The notes beneath the pieces were generated by a model. It saw only the letters and a list, made by a program, of their open reading frames with translations. It searched no databases and was not told where the DNA came from. A stretch of DNA of 64,000 nt from Acidisphaera sp. S103 (lineage in GTDB: Bacteria > Pseudomonadota > Alphaproteobacteria > Acetobacterales > Acetobacteraceae), in the NCBI RefSeq assembly GCF_009765975.1, contig NZ_LMUJ01000063.1:97996-161995 (forward strand), read 5' to 3'. This document shows, piece after piece, positions 27,441 to 35,538 of this stretch. Positions within the stretch are counted from its first letter, which is position 1. Every line of letters starts with the position of its first letter. Both the position numbers and the translations under genes were made by a program.

Positions 27441-28079
27441 TCAGGCCTTCCGTTGATAGCGGTTCATCCGCAGGACCAGCATGTCGCGGAAATGCGGGCG
27501 CATCCGTTCGGTCCAAGGCGTGTTCGCGGCCTTCGCCCATGCGTCGGAGCGGGACACGCTGCCGTCACGCAGATGATACAGCGCCAGATACCGCCGTTCC
27601 GATGCCGTATCCGTGGCGCGAAACCGCCGAGCGGTCAGGACACCGGGGACGGCGGCGAGCTGGGGCAGGTGTTCGGTGTTGTACCATTTGGTGAACTCGG
27701 CTTCCTGGGCGGGATCGATGTTCATCGATGCCACCAGCAATGCGCCGGCATCGGGCGTCCCGGTCAGATCGCCGGGCACAAGCTGCTCACCCTCGTAGCG
27801 CATGATCCGTTGGGACATGCCGGTGACACGCTTGGTCCAGACCGACTGGTTGTTGCCGCCGACAGCCCGGTAAGGCGGGCTGACCAGCACGTCGACATTG
27901 TCCAGATCGTAGGTGGCGACATGGATTTTCGGGTTCTGGTCGTCGATCCAGCGTTCCGCATTGATGAAGCCGGGGACGCGCAGACGTTCCGGCACATGCT
28001 CGCGGTCATACCAGTCGTGAAACTCATCTTCATGGGCCGTCGAAAAGTCGAACGCCATGAACAGCAGGCCTTTGGCCAT
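27441..28079 (-). CDS. Duplicated EthD-like / dimeric alpha-beta barrel protein
   Basis: 212 residues from ATG 28079, which has GGAGGAAA about 8 bases upstream. Two similar halves are evident: HDWYDREHVPERLRVPGF near residue 20 and TKWYNTEHLPQLAAVPGV near residue 125, each with the (D/N)xEHxP pattern of EthD-like ferredoxin-fold domains. Such proteins are often found in aromatic degradation clusters but have no settled reaction. Probably cotranscribed with the downstream binding protein. Confidence 0.75.
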   Translation of the reverse strand: MAKGLLFMAFDFSTAHEDEFHDWYDREHVPERLRVPGFINAERWIDDQNPKIHVATYDLDNVDVLVSPPYRAVGGNNQSVWTKRVTGMSQRIMRYEGEQLVPGDLTGTPDAGALLVASMNIDPAQEAEFTKWYNTEHLPQLAAVPGVLTARRFRATDTASERRYLALYHLRDGSVSRSDAWAKAANTPWTERMRPHFRDMLVLRMNRYQRKA

Positions 28080-28188
28080 GTTCATTTTCCTCCGTTTGGT
28101 GGTTGCCCCCAGCATGCATGGAAAGCGCCGGCGTTGCCAGTGCGGCCGGTTTGCGGCATGCAGGAAGACCGAACGGAGACCGCACACC

Positions 28189-29022
28189 ATGCCCTTTCTG
28201 ACTGAGCCGGAACCAGAGCGCGGCGCTAATCTTCCGGTGATGCCGGGGATCAGCCGGATCGTCGCCAACAATCCCAGCCCGATGACCTATTTCGGCACCA
28301 ACACCTATCTCATTGACACGCCGGATGGCCTGGTCGTGCTGGACCCGGGACCGGAAGATCATCCGGAGCATGTGGAGGCGATCCTGCGCCACACCGGCGG
28401 CCAGATCGCGTACATCCTGGTCAGCCACACCCATCACGACCATGTCGGGGCCGTTCCGGCCTTGCAGGCGGCCACCAACGCGCCGACGGTCGGGTTCCGC
28501 AACAGTGCCATTCCGGACTTCGATCCCGACATCAAGCTGAGCCATGGCGATACGTTCGCCGGGATGGTGGCGTTGCACACGCCGGGGCATGCGTCTGACC
28601 ATCTCTGTTTCGCGCTACCGGCTTCGACCGGTGAAAAAGTGCTGTTCAGCGCCGATCACGTGATGTCTTGGTCCACCAGCATCGTCAGCCCGCCCGGCGG
28701 CGACATGCGCGACTATTTCGCCAGCCTGAAGTTGCTGATCGATCGGGACGACGACATCTATCTGTCTGGCCACGGTCCGATGTTGCGCGACCCGCAAACT
28801 CTGGTGCGGGAAATGCTGACCCATCGCATGATCCGGGAGCAGGCGATCGCCAAGAAGCTGACCACCGGCGCGTTCGATACCTACACGATCATGGACACGC
28901 TGTATTCACAGTTGAACCCACGCCTGCGCAAGGCCGCGGAACGCAATGTGCTCGCACATCTGCTGAAAATGGAAGCCGAGGGCATGGCGGTCCGCGATGG
29001 GGAGCTTTGGCGGGCCGCCTGA
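28189..29022 (+). CDS. MBL-fold metallohydrolase (LACTB2-like)
   Basis: 277 residues from ATG 28189. Metal-binding motif HTHHDH (in LVSHTHHDHVGAVPAL), a later HTPGHASDHLCF and FSADHVMSW provide the remaining His and Asp ligands, so the dinuclear zinc site looks complete. The C-terminal 50 residues (YSQLNPRLRKAAERNVLAHL, then KMEAEGMAV) form a small winged helix as in LACTB2-type proteins. Substrate unknown. Followed by a large palindromic repeat. Confidence 0.9.
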   Translation: MPFLTEPEPERGANLPVMPGISRIVANNPSPMTYFGTNTYLIDTPDGLVVLDPGPEDHPEHVEAILRHTGGQIAYILVSHTHHDHVGAVPALQAATNAPTVGFRNSAIPDFDPDIKLSHGDTFAGMVALHTPGHASDHLCFALPASTGEKVLFSADHVMSWSTSIVSPPGGDMRDYFASLKLLIDRDDDIYLSGHGPMLRDPQTLVREMLTHRMIREQAIAKKLTTGAFDTYTIMDTLYSQLNPRLRKAAERNVLAHLLKMEAEGMAVRDGELWRAA

Positions 29023-29069
29023 AAGGCTCGCGGCGAAATAATCGAAACGTTTGGGCGGCGCACCAGCCC

Positions 29070-29227
29070 CTCATCGTCATGGCGGGCGAAGGCGCGCCAT
29101 CCACGCCTTTTCCGGGGCTCGCACTGCAAGCCGTGGCTAGCGGGCCTTCGCCCGCTATGACGGGGTCGGGCGCCAGTGTCAAAGTCGAAGCCTTTATCGA
29201 TCATGGTCCGGCGCAACCCGAACCATG
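29070..29227. repeat. Nested palindromic repeat, copy A
   Basis: Outer arms GTCATGGCGGGCGAAGGC (29076-29093) and GCCTTCGCCCGCTATGAC (29144-29161) pair at 17 of 18 positions, and smaller hairpins lie inside. A second palindrome, CATGGTCCGG (29202-29211) with CCGAACCATG (29218-29227), closes the element. The stretch after the right arm resembles copy B at 53240-53300. It fills the gap between two convergent genes. Confidence 0.8.
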
Positions 29228-29240
29228 GCGAACGTGGCGC

Positions 29241-30464
29241 TTACGCCTTGACGAGCGGGCAGCCGCCTTCCGACATCGGCCGCCACGCGTCGGCCGGCTG
29301 AATGGTCGCGACCTTGGTGCAGAAATCGTATTTGTATTTCGCCTGCGCGGCCGGCTTCACCTGCCACAGATACATGACGTGCATGACGCGCCCGTCCTCG
29401 CGGATCTGCACGTTGTCATTGTAGAAATCATTGACCGGCGTTGCCTTCATCTTGGCCATTACGGCCTCGGCGTCGGTCGAACCCGCCGCCTTGACTGCTT
29501 TCAGCCAGTGATATGCGGCACAGTAGCTGCCGGCGTGCAGCAGGCCGGGCACCATGCCGTCCATCTTGGCGCCCCAGCGTTTCGACCACGCACGCGTCTT
29601 GTCGGTCATGTCCCAGTAGAATGAATCGGTGTAGTTCAGGCCTTCGCAGACCTTCTGGCCCAGCGAATTCACGTCGCTGATCTGCATCAGCAGCGTGGCG
29701 ATCTGCTTGCCGCCCTTGGTCATGCCGAATTCGGCGGCTTGCTTGATGCAGTTCTGCAGGTCGGTGCCGGCGTTGGCCAAGCCGATCACCTTGGCACCCG
29801 ATGCCTGCGCCTGCAGCAGGAAGGACGAAAAATCCGCGGTTCCCAACGGCGCTCGGACTGCACCCAGGACCTTGCCGCCAGCGGCCTTTACGGCAGCCAT
29901 CGTGTCACGTTCCAACGCATAGCCGAAGGCGTAGTCGGCGGTAACGAAAAACCAGCTATCGCCGCCGGACTTGGTCAGCGCGACGCCGGTGCCATGCGCG
30001 AGTGCGTAGGTATCGTAAGAAAAATGGGCGCTGTACGGCGAACATTGTTTGCCGGTGAAGTCTGAACTGGCCGGTCCGGTGACCAGGTAAATTCTCTTCT
30101 TTTCCCGGCAGACCTGCTGGATCGCGAGGCCGGCGGAACTCGCCGCGCCATCGGCCAACACGTCGACACCCTGGTCGTCGATCCACTGGCGCGCCAGGGA
30201 CGTCGAGATATCGGGCTTGTTCTGGTCGTCCCCTTGCAGGATCTGGATCGGCCGTCCGAGCACGGAGCCGCCGAAATCCTCGATCGCCAGTTCGGTCGCG
30301 ACACGGTTCCCCGGCCCGCCGACATCGCGGTACGGTCCGCTCATGTCCGACAGCAGGCCGATCTTCACCGGCTTGGAACTGGATTGCGCCCGAATGATCC
30401 CGGGACGAGCCAATGGAGCGGCAGCCAGTCCGCCGATAACAACGCGACGCGATAACCTCGACAT
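29241..30464 (-). CDS. Branched-chain-type ABC substrate-binding protein (Peripla_BP_6)
   Basis: 407 residues from ATG 30464. The signal is MSRLSRRVVIGGLAAAPLAR with SRR, possibly Tat. The mature part has KIGLLSDMSGPYRDVGGPGN, ELAIEDFGGSVLGRPIQILQ and VDVLADGAASSAGLAIQQVC. Second orphan protein of this family in the window; only distant resemblance to the one at 26235. It is divergent from the ThDP enzyme at 30563, so it may bind that enzyme's substrate or precursor. Confidence 0.9.
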   Translation of the reverse strand: MSRLSRRVVIGGLAAAPLARPGIIRAQSSSKPVKIGLLSDMSGPYRDVGGPGNRVATELAIEDFGGSVLGRPIQILQGDDQNKPDISTSLARQWIDDQGVDVLADGAASSAGLAIQQVCREKKRIYLVTGPASSDFTGKQCSPYSAHFSYDTYALAHGTGVALTKSGGDSWFFVTADYAFGYALERDTMAAVKAAGGKVLGAVRAPLGTADFSSFLLQAQASGAKVIGLANAGTDLQNCIKQAAEFGMTKGGKQIATLLMQISDVNSLGQKVCEGLNYTDSFYWDMTDKTRAWSKRWGAKMDGMVPGLLHAGSYCAAYHWLKAVKAAGSTDAEAVMAKMKATPVNDFYNDNVQIREDGRVMHVMYLWQVKPAAQAKYKYDFCTKVATIQPADAWRPMSEGGCPLVKA

Positions 30465-30562
30465 GAATTCCGACTCCCAGCCCTGTTGAGTGGCGTCCGC
30501 TTGCTTCGCGGCGCCTTGCCTTGTAGCGGAACAGCATACGCTGCCCGTTGGAGACAATATCG

Positions 30563-32239
30563 ATGCCGATGATGCCAGGAAAGACCGCTCTGCTGGAATT
30601 ATTGAAGCAGGAAGGGGTGCGAATCATGTTCGGCAATCCCGGCACGACGGAATTGCCACTTATGGATGCGTTGGCGGCGGAGCAGGAGCTTCGCTACATC
30701 CTGGCGTTGCAGGAGGCGCCGGCGATGGGCATGGCGGACGGGTATGCCCAGGCGTCCGGCCAGTGCGCGGTGGTCAACCTGCACGCCGCGCCGGGCCTCG
30801 GGAATGCGATGGGCATGCTGTATGACGCGCAGAAGGCGGGGTCCCCGATCCTGGTGACCGCCGGCCAGCACGAACAGCGCTTCAACTTCACCGAACCGTT
30901 GCTGTGGGCGGACCTGCCCACCATCGCCCGGCCGTTCGTGAAATGGTCGGAGGAAGTGCGGCGCCTGCAGGACCTGCCGCGGGCGATCCATCGCGCGGTG
31001 AAGACCGCGTTGGCACCGCCGACCGGGCCGGTGTTCCTGTCGCTGCCCGGGGACATCCTGACCGACAGCGCCGATCTCGATCTCGGCGCCCCCAGCCGTG
31101 TGGCAACCGGCATCAGGGGTGACAGCAGCGCCATCCGCCAGGCGGCGGCAATCATCGCCAAGGCGAGCAGCCCGGTCATCATCGCCGGCGATGCCGTGCC
31201 GCAGGGCAACGCGCTCCAGGAACTGGTGGCACTGGCGGAAGCCCTCGGCGCGCCTGTCTACGACGAAGGCATGGCCAGCCGAGCGATGTTCCCGTCGTCG
31301 CATCCGCTGTATCGCGGGGCACTGGTGCGGCTGCCGGCGGCGATCCGCGGCCTGCTGACGCAGCACGACCTGCTGGTGTCCATCGGCGCCGATCTGTTCA
31401 CCTTGTCGCTGCCTGACGACGTCGATTCGATGCCGGAATCCTATCCCGTCATCCACTTGGACACCGATCCCTGGGAACTGGGGAAGAACTACCCGGAAAA
31501 AGTCTCCATCCTCGGCGAGCCCAAGGTGACCCTGCCGGAACTGACCGAAGCCGTGCGCCAGGCCCGTTCCGCCGCCGAATCCGAAGCGGCGGGGAAGCGA
31601 CTGCAGCATGTGAAGGCGGAAGGCGTCGCCAGCCTGCACAAGCTGCATACGATGGCGGATGCGCTCGCGGAACGGCATCCGATCCATCCACTGGCGCTGA
31701 TGCAGACGATCGGGCGGCTGTTGCCGGACGATGCGGTGGTGATCGACGAAACGGTATCCTCCGGCAACGGTTTGCGGCGTTTCCTGAAAAGCGACGACGC
31801 GCAAAGCTTCTATGGCTTGCGTGGCGGTGGCATCGGCTGGGGCCTGCCGGCGGCGATCGGCGTGAAGCTGGCACTGCCGGATCGTCCCGTCGTGGCACTG
31901 ATCGGCGACGGATCGGCGATGTACACCATCCAGGGCCTGTGGACGGCGGCACGCGAAAACCTGAGAATGGTCTTCGTCATCATCAACAACTACTCATACC
32001 GCATTCTCAAACAGCGGACGAACGCGATGAAGGGCCTGGCGGCCCAGGCCGACAATTACGTGGCGATGGACCTGGACAAACCGCGGGTCGATTTCGTCTC
32101 GGTCGCGCGCGGCCTGGGGCTGACCGCGTATAAGGCCGCGACACTGGCCGATCTGGGCGACTTGCTGGAACAGGCCTTGGCCAAGGACGGCCCGACGCTG
32201 ATCGATGTGGAGGTGGACCGGTCCTGGAAACCGGTCTGA
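30563..32239 (+). CDS. Thiamine diphosphate enzyme, benzoylformate decarboxylase-like
   Basis: 558 residues from ATG 30563. Three domains of the ThDP decarboxylase/acetolactate synthase family: the N-terminal domain with FGNPGTTELP (24-32), catalytic Glu in LALQEAPAM (E51) and NLHAAPGLGNAMG (H74), and the C-terminal ThDP motif GDGSAMYTIQGLWTAARE. Layout and sequence are closest to benzoylformate decarboxylase, with the family's Glu and the His of LH kept. The Ser of GNPGS is Thr here and the second active-site His region reads ADLFTLSLPDD, so substrate or reaction may differ. Confidence 0.88.
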   Translation: MPMMPGKTALLELLKQEGVRIMFGNPGTTELPLMDALAAEQELRYILALQEAPAMGMADGYAQASGQCAVVNLHAAPGLGNAMGMLYDAQKAGSPILVTAGQHEQRFNFTEPLLWADLPTIARPFVKWSEEVRRLQDLPRAIHRAVKTALAPPTGPVFLSLPGDILTDSADLDLGAPSRVATGIRGDSSAIRQAAAIIAKASSPVIIAGDAVPQGNALQELVALAEALGAPVYDEGMASRAMFPSSHPLYRGALVRLPAAIRGLLTQHDLLVSIGADLFTLSLPDDVDSMPESYPVIHLDTDPWELGKNYPEKVSILGEPKVTLPELTEAVRQARSAAESEAAGKRLQHVKAEGVASLHKLHTMADALAERHPIHPLALMQTIGRLLPDDAVVIDETVSSGNGLRRFLKSDDAQSFYGLRGGGIGWGLPAAIGVKLALPDRPVVALIGDGSAMYTIQGLWTAARENLRMVFVIINNYSYRILKQRTNAMKGLAAQADNYVAMDLDKPRVDFVSVARGLGLTAYKAATLADLGDLLEQALAKDGPTLIDVEVDRSWKPV

Positions 32240-32305
32240 CAGCGCCGGCAATTAAGACTTGGTGCAAACGAACCAGATAACATCGGAAAAAAGGGAGAAA
32301 CGGTC

Positions 32306-33031
32306 ATGGCACGTTTGGCTGGACGAAAAATCCTGATCACCGGCGGGGCATCCGGGATCGGACGCGCAACGGCGTCGCTGTTTCAGCACGAAGGCGCCGC
32401 CGTCGCCGTCCTGGACCGCGGCGCCGGCGACTGGCAGGGCACCTTCGTGCCCGTCGACGTCGCGGACCCAGCCTCGGTCCAGCAGGCGGTCCGCGCCGCC
32501 GAATCCGCGCTGGGCGGCCTGGACGGCGTGGTGAACGCCGCCGGCATCTTCTCGGCCGCGGGCCTGGCGGACACCACCGCCGAGCTGTTCAGCCGGACCC
32601 TCGCCGTCAACCTGATGGGAACCTTCCTGGTCATCCAGGCCGCCGCACCCATCCTGCTGGCATCCGGTTCGGCCGCCACCATCGTCAATATCGGATCGGG
32701 AGTCGGCATCACCCCGACCGGTCCCGGCAGCACCGCCTATGTCGCCTCGAAAGGCGGCGTCATCGCCATGACCAAGGCGCTGGCAATGGAACTTGCCCCA
32801 TCCGTCAGGGTCAACGTCGTCTGTCCCGGCGCGGTGGACACGCCCATGACGCAAAGCTTCCTGCGCGACGCCTCCGGTTCGGTCGACCCGACGATCGCCA
32901 ATCGCTATGCCCTACGCCGCGCCGCGGCCCCCGAGGAACTCGCCGCCGCCATCTTGTTCCTGACCTCCGCCGAGTCCTCTTTCGTCACCGGGATCGCGCT
33001 TCCGGTCGATGGCGGCCGGACGTTTCACTGA
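32306..33031 (+). CDS. Short-chain dehydrogenase/reductase
   Basis: 241 residues with AAGGGAG upstream. Classical SDR: cofactor motif TGGASGIGRATAS (residues 13-25), NAAGIF, the catalytic Ser in NIGSGVG, YVASK (YxxxK), and VCPGAVDTPMTQSF. An Asp in VAVLDRG after the second strand suggests NAD preference. It follows the ThDP enzyme by 66 bases on the same strand and could oxidise or reduce that enzyme's product; this is inference. Confidence 0.92.
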   Translation: MARLAGRKILITGGASGIGRATASLFQHEGAAVAVLDRGAGDWQGTFVPVDVADPASVQQAVRAAESALGGLDGVVNAAGIFSAAGLADTTAELFSRTLAVNLMGTFLVIQAAAPILLASGSAATIVNIGSGVGITPTGPGSTAYVASKGGVIAMTKALAMELAPSVRVNVVCPGAVDTPMTQSFLRDASGSVDPTIANRYALRRAAAPEELAAAILFLTSAESSFVTGIALPVDGGRTFH

Positions 33032-33040
33032 CCGGATGCG

Positions 33041-33259
33041 TCAGGACATCCTGAAAAGGTGCGGCACCATGATCCATGCCGTGGTCAGAATGGACAGAAG
33101 GACCAAAATTCCGAACGCGATCCACACGAAAATGATGAGCAGCCTTGACCTGTCATCGCTTTCCGATGCCCATAGTTCGATAGCCTTGAAAATGCGCTGC
33201 ATCCCGATCCCGACCTGCCACCTTGGAGCCGGCCCTCCATAAGACGATGCATCGGCCAT
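33041..33259 (-). CDS. Small single-pass membrane protein, unknown
   Basis: 72 residues from ATG 33259. A soluble N-terminal half (MADASSYGGPAPRWQVGIGM, IFKAIELWASESDDRSR) is followed by one hydrophobic helix (LLIIFVWIAFGILVLLSILT) and a short end. No family is recognised. Lies between the SDR (convergent) and the AlkA-like gene, 20 bases downstream of the latter on the same strand. Confidence 0.6.
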   Translation of the reverse strand: MADASSYGGPAPRWQVGIGMQRIFKAIELWASESDDRSRLLIIFVWIAFGILVLLSILTTAWIMVPHLFRMS

Positions 33260-33278
33260 GAAAAGCCGTCCCGCCCCC

Positions 33279-33908
33279 TTACGCTCGGCTCGTCGGCCCT
33301 TGGCGCCTGGCCTCCTCCGAGGCGCGGTACAGATACCAGGTAGCCAGGGACCGGTGCGGCGCCCAGGCGGCCCCAATCTCACTCAGCACTTTCGGCTTGG
33401 GCTGCGCCTCCAGCCCGTGCAGCACGCGATACCCCTCCCGCACGCCGAAATCGTCCACCGGCAGCACGTCGGGCCGCCCCAGGGTGAAGATCAGCAGCAT
33501 CTCCACCGTCCAGCGGCCGACACCACGAATAGAGGTCAGGCGCTCGATCAGCGCCTCATCCGTCAGGCGGTGTGACTGACGGCGAGTGGGAACCGTCCCA
33601 TCCAGCGTTTTGGCACAGATATCCCGGATCGCCGCGATTTTGCCGCCGGAAAAGCCGCAGCCGCGCAAGGCGGTTTCCGCCGTCGCCATCACCGCGTCTG
33701 GCACCGGAAAGCCATCCCCCGGAAACAATGCAGAGAAGCGTGCCAGTATTGCCTCCGCCGCCCGTCCGTGCAGTTGCTGATGCGCAATAGCGCGGATCAG
33801 CGCCTCGTACGGGCTGCGCTGACGCTGGATGTCCAGGCGCGGTGGCCCGACCCGGCTGATCAGCGCGGCGAACCGCGTATCCTTGCTGAGGTGCCGCACG
33901 CCTTCCAT
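33279..33908 (-). CDS. alkA: DNA-3-methyladenine glycosylase II (AlkA-like)
   Basis: 209 residues. HhH-GPD superfamily: PYEALIRAIAHQQLHGRAAE near residue 35, then helix-hairpin-helix LTSIRGVGRWTVEMLLIFTL and the catalytic Asp in VLPVDDFGVREG. It lacks the N-terminal beta domain of E. coli AlkA, as usual for the shorter proteobacterial form, and has no iron-sulfur cysteines. It removes alkylated bases from DNA. Confidence 0.92.
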   Translation of the reverse strand: MEGVRHLSKDTRFAALISRVGPPRLDIQRQRSPYEALIRAIAHQQLHGRAAEAILARFSALFPGDGFPVPDAVMATAETALRGCGFSGGKIAAIRDICAKTLDGTVPTRRQSHRLTDEALIERLTSIRGVGRWTVEMLLIFTLGRPDVLPVDDFGVREGYRVLHGLEAQPKPKVLSEIGAAWAPHRSLATWYLYRASEEARRQGPTSRA

Positions 33909-34042
33909 CCCCGTATTCCTTCCCGTTTCCGTGATCGCGGTCGCATGCTTATCGAAACATGACGGGCGTGACGACCTCTTGTCTTCCTTTCATATCGCCC
34001 CCTAATGGATTAGAAGGGATACGTCCCAATGGGAGGATTTCT

Positions 34043-34252
34043 GTGTATAGACATCACCATTGGCTGGATGAGGATGCCGAGGACAAAATCGCCCAACGGC
34101 AGACCGCCGGTCTTGTGGGTATCGCGGTCGTCCTGCTGCTGCTCGTGAGCGGTCTCTTCCTGGTCCAGCAACTGCGAGCCGCCGCGATGCTGCAGGACTG
34201 CCTGATGTCCGGACGCCATTATTGCGATGTTTCGGTGAACGGCCCGCATTGA
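34043..34252 (+). CDS. Small single-pass membrane protein, unknown
   Basis: 69 residues from GTG 34043, which has GGGAGGA 5-7 bases upstream; an earlier in-frame ATG lacks a binding site. A His-rich start (YRHHHWLDEDAEDKIAQRQT) precedes one membrane helix (GLVGIAVVLLLLVSGLFLVQ) and a short tail with two cysteines (LQDCLMSGRHYCDVSV). Unknown family; tail probably periplasmic. Confidence 0.6.
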   Translation: MYRHHHWLDEDAEDKIAQRQTAGLVGIAVVLLLLVSGLFLVQQLRAAAMLQDCLMSGRHYCDVSVNGPH

Positions 34253-34298
34253 CGGGCGCTGCGTCGCGGGCAAACCTTCGCCGGAGGGGACGTGCGCC

Positions 34299-35054
34299 AT
34301 GATCATCCGGTTCGATGGAAAAATTGTCGCTGTCACAGGCGCCGGCCATGGTTTCGGCCGGGAAATCGCCCGTGGCTTCGCCCGTCTCGGGGCACACGTG
34401 TTTGCCACCGACCTGCACGCCGATGCGCTGGCGGAAACCGCCTCGACCGGTGGGATCACGGTGCAGGCGGTGGATCTGCGGGACAGGGCGGCGGCGACCG
34501 CCTGGATCGCTCGGATCGAAGCCCAAACGGGGCGGCCGATCGATATTCTGGTGAACAATGCCGGCGGCGTTGCGGGGCAGGGGCCACTGCCGCTGGAAGA
34601 TGTCTCCGATCATGACTGGAACATAATTTTCGATATCAACGTCAATGCCGCGTTTACCCTGTGCCGAGCAGCGGCGCCCGGCATGAAACGGGCGGGCAGC
34701 GGGCGGATCGTGAACATCAGTTCGGGCGCCGGCCTGCAGCCGTCGCTGACCGGCATCCAGGCCTATTGCAGCGCAAAGCATGCGGTGGTCGGACTGACCC
34801 GCCAGTTGGCGCACGAACTTGGCGCGTTCGGGATCACGGTGAACTCGGTGGCGCCTGGTTTCATCCGCACCAACGCCGCGACCGAGGCGCAATGGGACAG
34901 CTATGGTCCGGACGGGCAAACGGCACTGGTGGAACGGATCGCAATGAAGCGCCTGGGTTCGGCCGCGGACATCGCCAACGCGGTGGTGTTTTTCGCCTCC
35001 GATCTCGCCGGTTTCGTCAACGGGCAGGTGTTGCAGGTCGACGGCGGCCGCTGA
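34299..35054 (+). CDS. Short-chain dehydrogenase/reductase
   Basis: 251 residues with GGAGGGG upstream. Cofactor motif TGAGHGFGREIARGF, NNAGG, catalytic Ser in NISSGAG, YCSAK (YxxxK), and VAPGFIRTNAATEA. An Asp follows the second strand (FATDLHA), suggesting NAD. It is not closely similar to the SDR at 32306. Substrate unknown. Confidence 0.92.
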   Translation: MIIRFDGKIVAVTGAGHGFGREIARGFARLGAHVFATDLHADALAETASTGGITVQAVDLRDRAAATAWIARIEAQTGRPIDILVNNAGGVAGQGPLPLEDVSDHDWNIIFDINVNAAFTLCRAAAPGMKRAGSGRIVNISSGAGLQPSLTGIQAYCSAKHAVVGLTRQLAHELGAFGITVNSVAPGFIRTNAATEAQWDSYGPDGQTALVERIAMKRLGSAADIANAVVFFASDLAGFVNGQVLQVDGGR

Positions 35055-35160
35055 ACCCGCCGCGATCGGTCGGCGTCTCACGCGGTGCGGTTGATTTGCA
35101 ACACTTCCCGCCATAGTTTGCGCCGATGAACAAAAAGACGCATTTCCACTTGTTGACACG

Positions 35161-35538
35161 ATGAGTGACCTCTTCGCCCCCGACGGCGGCTGGCGGGTCC
35201 GTATCCTGGACCTGTCCGGCGGCGCCCAGGACAACATCACCGAGGAAATCGGTGGCTTCGACACGCTGATGCATGCCAACGCCTTCGCCCGCCGCTACGT
35301 GCGCGACTCTGTCGAGCGCTGCCGGGTCCCGGGCATGTCCGCGAAAGACCTTCTGGAATCCTGGTTCGCCTTCGGCGAGGACGCGGTCGTCGTCGATGCG
35401 GGCGAGGGCGGCTGGAAAAGCGCCACCGAACTGGGGGACTTCGTCGACAACATGGCCAGCCGGGAAGACCGGGATTGGCGCTCGCTGGACCCGCGGCGCG
35501 ACGACCTCGATCCCGATCTGGACGAGGACGACGCATGA
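35161..35538 (+). CDS. Acidic protein of unknown function upstream of GluRS-like gene
   Basis: 125 residues. An alpha/beta N-terminal part (WRVRILDLSGGAQDNITEEI, then FDTLMHANAFARRYVRDSVE) and FGEDAVVVDAGEGGWKSATE are followed by a strongly acidic tail (RRDDLDPDLDEDDA). No family recognised. Its TGA overlaps the ATG of the GluRS-like gene (ATGA), so the two are made together and may work together. No clear ribosome binding site precedes the ATG. Confidence 0.75.
   Translation: MSDLFAPDGGWRVRILDLSGGAQDNITEEIGGFDTLMHANAFARRYVRDSVERCRVPGMSAKDLLESWFAFGEDAVVVDAGEGGWKSATELGDFVDNMASREDRDWRSLDPRRDDLDPDLDEDDA

Noticed and set aside
26286..28205. 639-residue plus-strand open frame
   Set aside because: Lies opposite the binding protein and EthD-like genes; low-complexity His/Arg/Gly composition and no motif.
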